From: Bulleidia sp.
GTDB taxonomy: Bacteria; Bacillota_I; Bacilli_A; Erysipelotrichales; Erysipelotrichaceae
Assembly (NCBI GenBank): GCA_016293365.1
Contig: JAEDEK010000009.1
Coordinates: 1-28,707, forward strand
Direction: 5' to 3'
DNA: 28,707 nt
This document shows positions 14,939-22,096 of this stretch, one piece after another. Position 1 is the stretch's first letter. The number at the start of each line of letters is the position of its first letter. The translations under genes were made by a program, and so were the position numbers. The notes under the pieces are model-generated. The model saw only the letters and a list, made by a program, of their open reading frames with translations. It did not search any database and was not told the DNA's origin.

Positions 14939-15682
14939 ATGAACGAAAGAACAAATCACATTCTGGAAATCCTGACAGATGAAAAGACTGCAGAAGTTGC
15001 TTCTTTGGCACAGCGCCTGCAGGTATCTCAGGTCACCATCCGTAAAGATCTCGATTTTCTGGAAAACAAAGGGCTCATCCATCGTGAACATGGATATGCA
15101 AGGCTTTCCAACCCGGATAATATGAACGGAAGACTTGCCTACCACTATGAAGCAAAAAAGGAAATCGCGCAGGCGGCAGCCGGTCTTGTCCAGGATGGAG
15201 ATACCATCATGATTGAAAGCGGCAGCTGCTGTGCAATCCTGGCAGATACACTTTCCACACAGAAAAAGAATCTGACCATCATTACAAACAGTGCCTTTAT
15301 CGCATCCTACATTTCTTCTTCTGATACACATGTCATTCTGCTTGGCGGAGATTATCAGAAGGATTCACAGGTCAACGTAGGGCCACTTGTCAGATTATGT
15401 GCAGAAAACTGGTGCGTATCCCGCTTCTTCATCGGTGCGGATGGATACTCATCCCGTTTCGGTTTCTCAAATGCCGATCCATTGCGTGCTCAGGCGGTGC
15501 GTGATATGGCTCTGCAGGCACAGCAGGTCATTGTACTGACGGAAAGCAGCAAGTTTACTTCCCCTGCCCGCAACCCATTGAATCTGAAAAACGGTATTTC
15601 CACCGTGATCACAGATCATCACATTCCTTCTTCCTGCAAAGAAGAGCTACAGAAAGAAAGCATCACACTCATTGAGTGCTGA
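14939..15682 (+). CDS. DeoR-family transcriptional regulator
   Basis: This 247-residue protein has a DeoR-type winged helix at the N-terminus (VASLAQRLQVSQVTIRKDLDFL near residues 19-40, HREHGYARL forming the wing) and a DeoR sugar-phosphate sensor domain beginning near GDTIMIESGS at 86. The C-terminal segment with FFIGADGYS is typical. DeoR proteins usually repress sugar catabolic genes and release DNA on binding a phosphosugar. It is co-transcribed with the GRE activase, so it very likely controls the divergent promoter pair at 13882-13988; the ligand may be the GRE substrate or product. I start at ATG 14939; a TTG at 14933 is an alternative. No clear ribosome binding site is visible, suggesting coupling to the activase. 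Confidence 0.88.
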   Translation: MNERTNHILEILTDEKTAEVASLAQRLQVSQVTIRKDLDFLENKGLIHREHGYARLSNPDNMNGRLAYHYEAKKEIAQAAAGLVQDGDTIMIESGSCCAILADTLSTQKKNLTIITNSAFIASYISSSDTHVILLGGDYQKDSQVNVGPLVRLCAENWCVSRFFIGADGYSSRFGFSNADPLRAQAVRDMALQAQQVIVLTESSKFTSPARNPLNLKNGISTVITDHHIPSSCKEELQKESITLIEC

Positions 15683-15696
15683 TGCTGTTTTTGCAG

Positions 15697-15723
15697 AAAA
15701 GGTGTCTTCACCTGGAAGACACC
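15697..15723 (-). terminator. Terminator of the DAHP synthase gene
   Basis: A perfect 9-bp stem (GGTGTCTTC / GAAGACACC) with a 5-base loop is followed on the minus strand by TTTT. It sits just after the DAHP synthase stop and may also help end the convergent deoR transcript, although no plus-strand T tract follows. Confidence 0.85.
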
Positions 15724-15728
15724 ATGGA

Positions 15729-16757
15729 TTAACATAATTCAGCAAGCATGTAGATCAGCTGTTCACTCTTTTCCCAGCCAAGACATGGGTCAGTGATGGA
15801 TTTACCATATACCGTTCCATCTGTTGACTGGCAGCCATCCACCAGATAGCTTTCGACCATCAGACCTTTGACAAGACTTCTGATCTGCGCTGATTCTTTT
15901 CTGGAACGCATGACATCACATGCAATACGGATCTGCTGTTCATACTGTTTACCGGAATTGGAATGGTTGCAGTCAACAATACATGCCGGATTCTGCAATC
16001 CACTCTTTTCATACAGATGATACAGTTCCATCAGATCTTCATAGTGGTAGTTGGCATGGGCATTGTTGAATTTATCCACATAACCGCGCAGAATGGCATG
16101 GGCAAGCGGATTCCCATCTGTTTCAACTTCCCAGCCACGGTATACAAACTTCTGCGGAGCCTGTGCAGCTGTGATCGCATTCATCATGACAGAAAGATCG
16201 CCGCCGGTCGGGTTTTTCATACCTGCAGGAATACCGATACCGGAAGCTGTAATACGATGCTGCTGATCTTCCACACTTCGTGCACCTACCGCAACATAGC
16301 TTAACAGATCTGACAGATATGCATGATTTTCCGGATACAGCATTTCTTCTGCACATGTAAAGCCTGTTTTTGTCACAACATCCGCATGCAGCTTACGAAT
16401 TGCGATGATACCGGCAAGCATATCTTCTTTCTGATGCGGATCCGGCTGATGCAGCATGCCTTTGTATCCTGTTCCCTTTGTTCGTGGCTTGTTTGTATAG
16501 ACACGTGGAATCATGAAGATTCTGTCCTTTACCTTTTCCTGTACCACAGCCAGTTTTTCCATATATTCCAATACAGCATCTTCTCGATCTGCACTGCATG
16601 GACCAATGATCAGAATCAAACGATCATCTTTACCTGTAAAGATATCTTCGATTTCCTGATCCCGCTTTGCTTTGATTCTGCGGATCTCTTCATTCAGCGG
16701 GAATGCCGCCTTTAACTCTTCCGGTGTTGGAAGTTCCTGTATATGCCTCATTTTCAT
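15729..16757 (-). CDS. 3-deoxy-7-phosphoheptulonate (DAHP) synthase, type I
   Basis: This 342-residue enzyme condenses phosphoenolpyruvate with erythrose-4-phosphate, the first step of the shikimate and aromatic amino acid pathway. It matches the AroF/AroG/AroH type I-alpha family in length and motifs: LIIGPCSAD near residue 49, PRVYTNKPRTKGTGYKG with the PEP-binding Arg/Lys near 85, IPAGMKNPTGGD, VDCNHSNSGK with a metal-binding His, and the late ESYLVDG. The start is the ATG at 16757, with GGAG 8 bases upstream; an in-frame GTG at 16790 lies before that site and is unlikely. It stands alone with no other shikimate gene in view. Feedback specificity (Phe, Tyr or Trp) cannot be called. No T-box or attenuator is visible in the short leader. 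Confidence 0.93.
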   Translation of the reverse strand: MKMRHIQELPTPEELKAAFPLNEEIRRIKAKRDQEIEDIFTGKDDRLILIIGPCSADREDAVLEYMEKLAVVQEKVKDRIFMIPRVYTNKPRTKGTGYKGMLHQPDPHQKEDMLAGIIAIRKLHADVVTKTGFTCAEEMLYPENHAYLSDLLSYVAVGARSVEDQQHRITASGIGIPAGMKNPTGGDLSVMMNAITAAQAPQKFVYRGWEVETDGNPLAHAILRGYVDKFNNAHANYHYEDLMELYHLYEKSGLQNPACIVDCNHSNSGKQYEQQIRIACDVMRSRKESAQIRSLVKGLMVESYLVDGCQSTDGTVYGKSITDPCLGWEKSEQLIYMLAELC

Positions 16758-16780
16758 AACTTTTTCTCCGTCTTGAAAAT

Positions 16781-16809
16781 AAGTTACCACAGTTATGAAA
16801 CAATTTCAA
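16781..16809 (-). promoter_or_regulatory. Candidate promoter of the DAHP synthase gene
   Basis: On the minus strand TTGAAA (16804-16809) and TAACTT (16781-16786) are 17 bp apart. The -10 ends 23 bp before the start codon, giving a very short leader. The -10 match is moderate. Confidence 0.45.
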
Positions 16810-16822
16810 AAGAAATACTCAT

Positions 16823-16853
16823 AAAAAAAGAGAAGATCTCTGTAACCTTCTCT
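16823..16853 (-). terminator. Terminator of the branching enzyme gene
   Basis: AGAGAAG and CTTCTCT form a 7-bp stem with an 11-base loop, followed on the minus strand by seven T's. It lies directly after the glgB stop. Confidence 0.85.
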
Positions 16854-16860
16854 TCATGTA

Positions 16861-18909
16861 TTACTTTGCAGCCTTCGTCTTCTTAGCAGCTGTTTTTTTT
16901 GCCGGCTTATCTTCCTTTTCAGCCTTGACTGTCTTATCTGCCTTTGGCTTTGGTTTTGTGTAGTTGAAACGGAATACAGCTACACCATAACCAGGAAGCG
17001 GATATTCGATGTACTGTGGCTTACCATCGCATTCACCCTTCTTTGCGGCAAATACTTTCTTATTGTCCTTATCCGTTGGAACATTACCATGTTCATCCAG
17101 AACGAGTGTGTAGTTTGTCTTGCAAGGCACACCCATTCTGAAGTCATCTCTTGCCACCGGTGTGAAGTTGATGACGAACATCAGAGCATTCTTACCGGTT
17201 GCATCCTTTCTGACAAAGGAGAAGATGGAACGGTCAGCATCATCTACAAGCAGCCATTCAAAACCTTCCCATGTATCATCCAGTGCATATAATGCAGGAT
17301 ATTTTCTATACATGTGGAGCAGATCCTTAACGTAGTTGTGCAGATCCTTATGAGATGGCTGTTCCAGTTCATTCCAGCTCAGTTCAGCCGCCTCACTCCA
17401 TTCATGTTCCTGACCGAAATCCTGTCCCATGAACAGAAGTTTCTTACCTGCATGTCCCATCATAAACGCATACCCTGCCTTCAGGTTGGCAAACTTGTCA
17501 TCACCTAGACCTGGCATCTTATTCAGCATGGAACACTTGAGATGGACAACTTCATCGTGGGAAAGAACAAGAATGAACTTCTCAGAATATGCATAGGACA
17601 TACCGAATGTCATCTTGTTGTGGTTGAATTTACGGAAATATGGATCCAGTTTCATGTAATCCAGGAAGTCATGCATCCAGCCCATGTTCCACTTGTATGT
17701 AAAGCCAAGACCGTCATTTTCAGGTGCTTCCGTGATCTTCGGCCATGCTGTGGATTCTTCCGCTACAATAAATGTACCGTCTTTTCTGCCACGGATCAGG
17801 GAATTCAGATGCTTGAAGAATTCCATGGCATCCAGGTTTCCATTGCCGCCATATTTGTTGGCAACCCACTGACCATCCTTACGGCCATAGTCCAGATACA
17901 GCATAGATGCAACTGCATCTACTCTTAATCCATCAATATGGAATTCATCAAACCAGTACAGTGCGTTGCTGATTAAGAAATTGCGTACTTCATTTTTGGA
18001 ATAGTCAAAGATCTTTGTTCCCCAGTCCGGATGTTCGCCAAGTCTGGAGTCTGCATATTCATAGGTTGGCGTACCATCGAAAAGTGCCAGACCATGACCA
18101 TCACGAGGGAAGTGTGCAGGTACCCAGTCAAGAATGACACCGATGCCTGCATCATGCATCTTTTCAACAAAGTACTGGAAGTCTGCAGGTGAGCCATAAC
18201 GGCTTGTCGGTGCATAGTAACCTGTTACCTGATAACCCCAGGAACCATCAAATGGATGTTCTGCAATACCCATCAGTTCTACATGTGTGTAACCCATTTC
18301 TGTGCAGTATGAAACAAGTTCATCCGCATATTCACGGTAGTTTTTGAATCCGTCTTTTGTATCCGGATTCTTCTTCCAGGAACCAAGATGAACTTCATAA
18401 ATGGACATCGGACTTTCAAATGTATTTGCTTCAGCGCGTGCCTTAAGCCACTTGGCATCCTTCCACTGATGATCTGTAATGGAAGCAGTCTTTGAAGCAT
18501 TGCCAGGTCTTAATTCACTGGAGAATGCATATGGGTCAGCCTTGAACAGCTGACGTCCATCTGGTGTATGAATGACATACTTGTACAGTTCACCATATCC
18601 CATACCTTCCACAAATCCTTCAAAGATTCCGGAGGTACCCTGTGGCTGCAGTTCATTAACTTCCGGATTCCAGTTTGTGGATTCACTGGCAACGGTAACT
18701 CTTGCTGCATGAGGTGCCCATACCGCAAAGTGCATGCCTTCCTTTCCATTAACCTGTGCTTTGTGAGCACCCATCTTCTGATAGATTTTGTAGTTTCTGC
18801 CTTCACCGAAAAGATAACGGTCATATTCTGTCAAAAAAACAGGATCCTTCGCAGGTGTAACCGCTTTCACCTTAACATTCTTTTCTACAGGATTCTTTTT
18901 TGCTGGCAT
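16861..18909 (-). CDS. glgB: 1,4-alpha-glucan branching enzyme with Lys-rich tail
   Basis: This 682-residue GH13 enzyme transfers alpha-1,4 glucan segments to make alpha-1,6 branches in glycogen. An N-terminal CBM48-like domain (about 55-150) precedes the catalytic barrel. Catalytic residues are about Asp331 (GLRVDAVASMLY), Glu384 (IVAEESTAWP) and Asp452 (LSHDEVVH), with DWVPAHFP and GSWGYQ typical of GlgB. Both ends are unusual: the N-terminus has Lys-rich PAKKNPVEKNVKVK, and the last 30 or so residues are almost only Lys, Ala, Pro, Thr and Asp/Glu. The start is the ATG at 18909, with GAAGGAG six bases upstream; the ATG at 18924 precedes that site. No other glycogen gene adjoins it. It diverges from the 61-residue gene. 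Confidence 0.93.
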   Translation of the reverse strand: MPAKKNPVEKNVKVKAVTPAKDPVFLTEYDRYLFGEGRNYKIYQKMGAHKAQVNGKEGMHFAVWAPHAARVTVASESTNWNPEVNELQPQGTSGIFEGFVEGMGYGELYKYVIHTPDGRQLFKADPYAFSSELRPGNASKTASITDHQWKDAKWLKARAEANTFESPMSIYEVHLGSWKKNPDTKDGFKNYREYADELVSYCTEMGYTHVELMGIAEHPFDGSWGYQVTGYYAPTSRYGSPADFQYFVEKMHDAGIGVILDWVPAHFPRDGHGLALFDGTPTYEYADSRLGEHPDWGTKIFDYSKNEVRNFLISNALYWFDEFHIDGLRVDAVASMLYLDYGRKDGQWVANKYGGNGNLDAMEFFKHLNSLIRGRKDGTFIVAEESTAWPKITEAPENDGLGFTYKWNMGWMHDFLDYMKLDPYFRKFNHNKMTFGMSYAYSEKFILVLSHDEVVHLKCSMLNKMPGLGDDKFANLKAGYAFMMGHAGKKLLFMGQDFGQEHEWSEAAELSWNELEQPSHKDLHNYVKDLLHMYRKYPALYALDDTWEGFEWLLVDDADRSIFSFVRKDATGKNALMFVINFTPVARDDFRMGVPCKTNYTLVLDEHGNVPTDKDNKKVFAAKKGECDGKPQYIEYPLPGYGVAVFRFNYTKPKPKADKTVKAEKEDKPAKKTAAKKTKAAK

Positions 18910-18946
18910 AATTAGCTCCTTCATGTAAATTCTATTACTTAAATGT

Positions 18947-18952
18947 ATTATA
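18947..18952 (-). promoter_or_regulatory. Possible -10 element for glgB
   Basis: A perfect TATAAT on the minus strand lies 37 bp before the chosen glgB start. No good -35 is found at 16-18 bp; TTGCAT at 20 bp is the nearest. The rest of the 18910-19080 divergent gap contains the opposite promoter. Confidence 0.4.
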
Positions 18953-19042
18953 CAACTTTTTCACAGATACTAATGCAAACTTGGTAAAAATTATGTGATA
19001 ATTGAACATCATAATCACATTGTAAGAAATCACGTCCAGTCA

Positions 19043-19051
19043 TGGTATAAT
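19043..19051 (+). promoter_or_regulatory. Extended -10 promoter for the 61-residue gene and ttcA-like gene
   Basis: TGGTATAAT is a perfect extended -10 (TGnTATAAT). A TTGTAA lies 20 bp upstream, too far for a normal -35, so the extended -10 probably carries the promoter. The ribosome binding site AGGAAGG of the first gene lies about 15 bases downstream. Confidence 0.65.
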
Positions 19052-19080
19052 CGTTATCGCTATCAGGAAGGAAATATATT

Positions 19081-19266
19081 ATGGCAGATCGTAACAACAT
19101 CTATTTATTACTGGAAGAAATCCATGAACAGGTATTCCCGAATGCTACTGTCGGAGAAGTACTCAAGGAACTTGACAGACTCATCGGTCCATTTGAAAAA
19201 CTCAGTGACGGGGAATTCGTCACAAGGCTGTCCGGATACCAGAAGAGCCCGTTCCACGTCAAATAA
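19081..19266 (+). CDS. Uncharacterised 61-residue protein
   Basis: I do not recognise this small protein. It is soluble, rich in charged and hydrophobic residues spaced as in amphipathic helices (YLLLEEIHEQVF and VGEVLKELDRLI), with no Cys and no membrane segment. It looks real: it has a perfect extended -10 promoter, a strong AGGAAGG ribosome binding site at normal spacing, and its stop codon lies one base before the ATG of the TtcA-like enzyme. That arrangement suggests translational coupling and perhaps a helper or partner role for the downstream tRNA-thiolation-type enzyme. A purely regulatory leader peptide is less likely given its length and non-repetitive composition. Confidence 0.7.
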   Translation: MADRNNIYLLLEEIHEQVFPNATVGEVLKELDRLIGPFEKLSDGEFVTRLSGYQKSPFHVK

Positions 19267-19267
19267 C

Positions 19268-20134
19268 ATGGCAAGACAGCTGACCGACCGCCAGTGGATT
19301 GAAAGATCCATTGTCACAAAATACAGAAAGAAACTGTGGGCACCGTTTCTGACTGCCATCAATCAGTATCAGCTGATTCATCCAGGTGATCATATTGCAG
19401 TATGCATATCCGGCGGTAAGGACTCCATGTGCATGGCTGCCCTGTTTCAGATTCTCAAGGTGCATTCCGACATTCCTTTTGAGGTAACCTATCTCATTAT
19501 GGATCCTGGCTATAACGCAGCAAACAGAAAAAAGATCGAAGAAAATGCGCAGCGTATGGAGCTTCCGTATGTCGTATATGAAACATCGATCTTTGACGTC
19601 ACCCAGTCCCAGTGCAAAAAGGCATGTTATCTTTGTGCACGCATGAGAAGAGGGCATCTGTATGCCAAAGCAAAAGAACTTGGCTGTAACAAGATTGCCC
19701 TGGGGCATCATATGAATGATGCGATTGAAACTGCATTGATGTCCATGTTCTATTCCAGCAAACTGGAAACCATGGCACCAATCGCAAGAAGTGACAACTT
19801 TGAAGGCATGGAAATGATCCGCCCGTTATATCGGATCAAGGAAGAAGATATCATCTCGTGGGCCAACTACAACCATTTCCGTTTTATCCAGTGTGCATGC
19901 CGGTTTACGGAAATGGCCGAAAATGACATGGCAAGCTCCAAGCGGAAAGAAACAAAAGAACTGATTGCACAGCTGAAGAAAACAAATCCACTCATTGAAT
20001 CCAATATCTTCAATGCATTACATGCCGTAGCAATCAAATGCTTCCCAGGTGTCGTTGTGTCCGGCCACCACTATACCATCAACGACTTCTATTCCAACCT
20101 GGATGAAGATATTCCAAACCCATACAGGCAATGA
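19268..20134 (+). CDS. TtcA-like PP-loop tRNA thiolation enzyme
   Basis: This 288-residue ATP-pyrophosphatase belongs to the TtcA/TilS PP-loop superfamily. The PP-loop SGGKDS is at residues 48-53. The paired cysteines CYLC are at 120 and 123, and further cysteines at 209 and 211 (QCACRF) occupy the position of the third conserved Cys of TtcA, consistent with a 4Fe-4S cluster. Family members thiolate tRNA C32 using ATP and a sulfur donor; related Firmicute proteins may act elsewhere, so the target nucleotide is inferred. I start at the ATG at 19268 because the conserved family N-terminus begins near here; a longer frame back to 18995 only overlaps the 61-residue gene. The ribosome binding site is weak, supporting coupling. 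Confidence 0.82.
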   Translation: MARQLTDRQWIERSIVTKYRKKLWAPFLTAINQYQLIHPGDHIAVCISGGKDSMCMAALFQILKVHSDIPFEVTYLIMDPGYNAANRKKIEENAQRMELPYVVYETSIFDVTQSQCKKACYLCARMRRGHLYAKAKELGCNKIALGHHMNDAIETALMSMFYSSKLETMAPIARSDNFEGMEMIRPLYRIKEEDIISWANYNHFRFIQCACRFTEMAENDMASSKRKETKELIAQLKKTNPLIESNIFNALHAVAIKCFPGVVVSGHHYTINDFYSNLDEDIPNPYRQ

Positions 20135-20154
20135 CAATGATCATTGTCTTTTTT
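20133..20154 (+). terminator. Terminator after the TtcA-like gene
   Basis: GACAATGATCATTGTC, a perfect palindrome forming a 6-bp stem with a GATC loop, is followed by six T's. It overlaps the stop codon. Confidence 0.85.
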
Positions 20155-20164
20155 CTGTCATCAG

Positions 20165-20192
20165 AAAAAAGGATGCCGCAATGACATCCTTT
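20165..20192 (-). terminator. Terminator of the HAD operon
   Basis: AAAGGATG and CATCCTTT form an 8-bp stem with a 9-base loop, and the T tract continues on the minus strand to 20165. It directly follows the stop of the minus-strand three-gene operon and faces the plus-strand terminator 11 bp away. Confidence 0.85.
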
Positions 20193-20725
20193 CAGATCTT
20201 ATGACCGGTTCTTGCCAGTTCAGATTCGTAATAGTACTTTTCGATGATCAGGGCAACATCCTGGATCAGGATATCACCGAACTGTACAGATGAGATGTAT
20301 GGCATGCCATCCAGATATCCTTCTTCTTTGCGGATCGGATAGATGGATGGATCGTTGCATAAACGGACATACATTCCCTTCTTCAGCATTTCAATCAAGG
20401 ATTCCTTCTTCACTGCCAGGCGTGTTCTCTGTTTTTCAGACAAGGAAGAAAAATCAATGAAGTAGGATTCTGCTGCGGAGATGTTAAAGAAAATCTTCCG
20501 GTCCGCCTTTGTTCTGCTGCGGATCTTTTTTAATGATTCTTCTTTTTTCGAAAGTTCTTTGACATCTTTCCGTTTACGCATTTCATAGTCTTTCAGAACC
20601 TTTCTGATCTCATCTGCCTGTTTCCGTACTTCTTTGTCAGAACTGTTCTTCTCAGCTTCTTTGACAGCCTCATACTCATCCTTGAGCTGCCAGTATTCCG
20701 TATCGGTTGTCAGTCTATTTCTCAT
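20192..20725 (-). CDS. Uncharacterised coiled-coil protein, 177 residues
   Basis: I do not recognise this family. The first 90 or so residues are a highly charged helical coiled coil rich in Lys and Glu. The remainder is a small mixed domain (FFNISAAESYFIDF onward, then YVRLCNDPSIYPIRKEEGYL and a Tyr-rich end). There is no signal peptide or membrane helix. I chose the ATG at 20725 because AGGAG lies 8 bases upstream; two earlier ATGs at 20743 and 20746 precede that site. It is the last gene of a minus-strand operon with a Cof-type HAD and a 127-residue protein, 27 bp after the latter. Confidence 0.65.
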   Translation of the reverse strand: MRNRLTTDTEYWQLKDEYEAVKEAEKNSSDKEVRKQADEIRKVLKDYEMRKRKDVKELSKKEESLKKIRSRTKADRKIFFNISAAESYFIDFSSLSEKQRTRLAVKKESLIEMLKKGMYVRLCNDPSIYPIRKEEGYLDGMPYISSVQFGDILIQDVALIIEKYYYESELARTGHKI

Positions 20726-20752
20726 AGTGTTTACTCCTGACATCATTGTACA

Positions 20753-21136
20753 TTAATAAACAAACTCTGTCTTAAGAAATCTTCCTTCATATGCATCGGA
20801 TATGATCTGCAGATCTTCTGCAGCCTCGATATAATCCTCAATGAAAGGACGTCTAGTCAGAACTTCACATTCTTCCGGAGAAGAAATCTCTTTGATCATC
20901 CGTTTTGTACGATAGATAATATGATCCCCTTCCAACATGAAATGACTGTTTTCAATACATGGAATATCCAGAAGCTTCTGACTGATTTCACTTCTGTTAT
21001 CATCCGTCACTTTCAGATCTGCATACAGATCCGCTTTCACATGTCCTTCATAACCGTTTTCTGTTTCCAGAAGTTCAAATGCATACGGAAAAGAAGCAAG
21101 TACACCTTCCTTATGATACAACACCTTATTCTCCAT
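20753..21136 (-). CDS. Uncharacterised 127-residue protein
   Basis: I do not recognise this acidic soluble protein. It has alternating short strands and helices (VLASFPYAFELLETENGYEG at residues 12-31, then HVKADLYADL), no signal peptide or membrane segment, and a single Cys in the middle (IPCIEN) plus one in EECEVL. The AAGGA ribosome binding site lies within the two-base junction after the HAD stop codon and its upstream coding bases, so translation is coupled to the HAD gene. The conserved tight spacing with the HAD and the following coiled-coil gene argues it is a genuine gene. Confidence 0.65.
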   Translation of the reverse strand: MENKVLYHKEGVLASFPYAFELLETENGYEGHVKADLYADLKVTDDNRSEISQKLLDIPCIENSHFMLEGDHIIYRTKRMIKEISSPEECEVLTRRPFIEDYIEAAEDLQIISDAYEGRFLKTEFVY

Positions 21137-21138
21137 AC

Positions 21139-21972
21139 TCAGTCCTTGAAATAATGATCATACAGCCAATGCCCTACACCATCATGTTCCACATCGTATT
21201 CTGTGATTGCCTGTGATACAGCCTTGGATTCATCCGCACCATTCAAAAGACATACACCAAATCCTGCCGCATCCAGTAATCCGATATCATTTTTCTGGTC
21301 TCCAAATGCCATGACATCGGAAAGATCAATGTCATATTTACGGGCATATTCCTTTAATGCCACACCTTTATTGACATGTGGATCCTGGAATTCAAATGTA
21401 TACTGTGGCCCGAAGTGGAAAGTCTGCACATAGGACCATGCATCACTTCTGTTCTCTTCAATGGCTTTCAGAATACCTTCCAGCTCTTTTTCCTTGAACT
21501 GCACTTCGATCTTGCCAGTTGGAAATTCCGCAAGATAATCAATATCACCTGTTGTGACATGAGAATGATTTCTCTTCATGGAATCTTTCATGAAATCATC
21601 AATTCTCAGACATCTGATTTCCTCATAGGCGTTGACATAAATGATCGCATTGATATCAAAAGGCTTCAGGAATGTCAGAATCTTACGGATTTCTTCACTT
21701 GGAAGCAGATAGTATTTTTCCAGTTTACCTGTTTTAGCATCATACAGTTCGCCACCATTCATGCCGATCGCAAAGTCCAGATCAAAATCAAGCCCCCACT
21801 GCTTTGGAGAATCCAGAACCACATGGTCAATCGGTCTGCCGGATGCCAGTCCAAACAGCACACCTTCCTCATGGAGACGATTGAGTCCTGCCTTTGTCAG
21901 AGGCTTCAGATTACCTCCCTTTAATGCAAGTGTTCCATCAATATCACTTGCCACAACCTTCATTTGCTTCAT
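21139..21972 (-). CDS. Cof-type HAD phosphatase
   Basis: This 277-residue Cof/HAD-IIB hydrolase probably dephosphorylates a sugar phosphate or cofactor precursor. Motif I is the standard DIDGT (residues 10-14), SGRP follows at motif II, and FGDQKNDIGLLD is the C-terminal motif. NGGELYDA and the late VEHDGVGHWLYD closely parallel the paralogue at 9856-10680, showing they are relatives within one genome. The start is the ATG at 21972, with AGGGAAGG just upstream; a GTG at 22005 is possible but would add a non-conserved segment. It heads a three-gene operon with two unrecognised small proteins. I found no convincing promoter in 21973-22065. Confidence 0.87.
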   Translation of the reverse strand: MKQMKVVASDIDGTLALKGGNLKPLTKAGLNRLHEEGVLFGLASGRPIDHVVLDSPKQWGLDFDLDFAIGMNGGELYDAKTGKLEKYYLLPSEEIRKILTFLKPFDINAIIYVNAYEEIRCLRIDDFMKDSMKRNHSHVTTGDIDYLAEFPTGKIEVQFKEKELEGILKAIEENRSDAWSYVQTFHFGPQYTFEFQDPHVNKGVALKEYARKYDIDLSDVMAFGDQKNDIGLLDAAGFGVCLLNGADESKAVSQAITEYDVEHDGVGHWLYDHYFKD

Positions 21973-22065
21973 ATATCCTTCCCTTTCTGTTGTACACGTT
22001 ATCACTTATGATATAACATTTCACGCCAAAAAGCCGCATTGAATCTTTCTTTTCACAAACAGGAA

Positions 22066-22084
22066 CAGGGGCATTACACCCCTG
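22066..22084 (-). terminator. Weak terminator after the secreted repeat protein gene
   Basis: CAGGGG and CCCCTG form a 6-bp GC-rich stem with a 7-base loop, 12 bp after the stop codon. The T tract that follows on the minus strand is poor (TTCCTGTTTG), so termination may be partial. Confidence 0.55.
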
Positions 22085-22096
22085 CCGTAAACTGTA

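Noticed and set aside
18995..19267. Extended start of the TtcA-like protein at 18995
   Set aside because: The extra segment overlaps the promoter and the 61-residue gene and does not resemble the family N-terminus.
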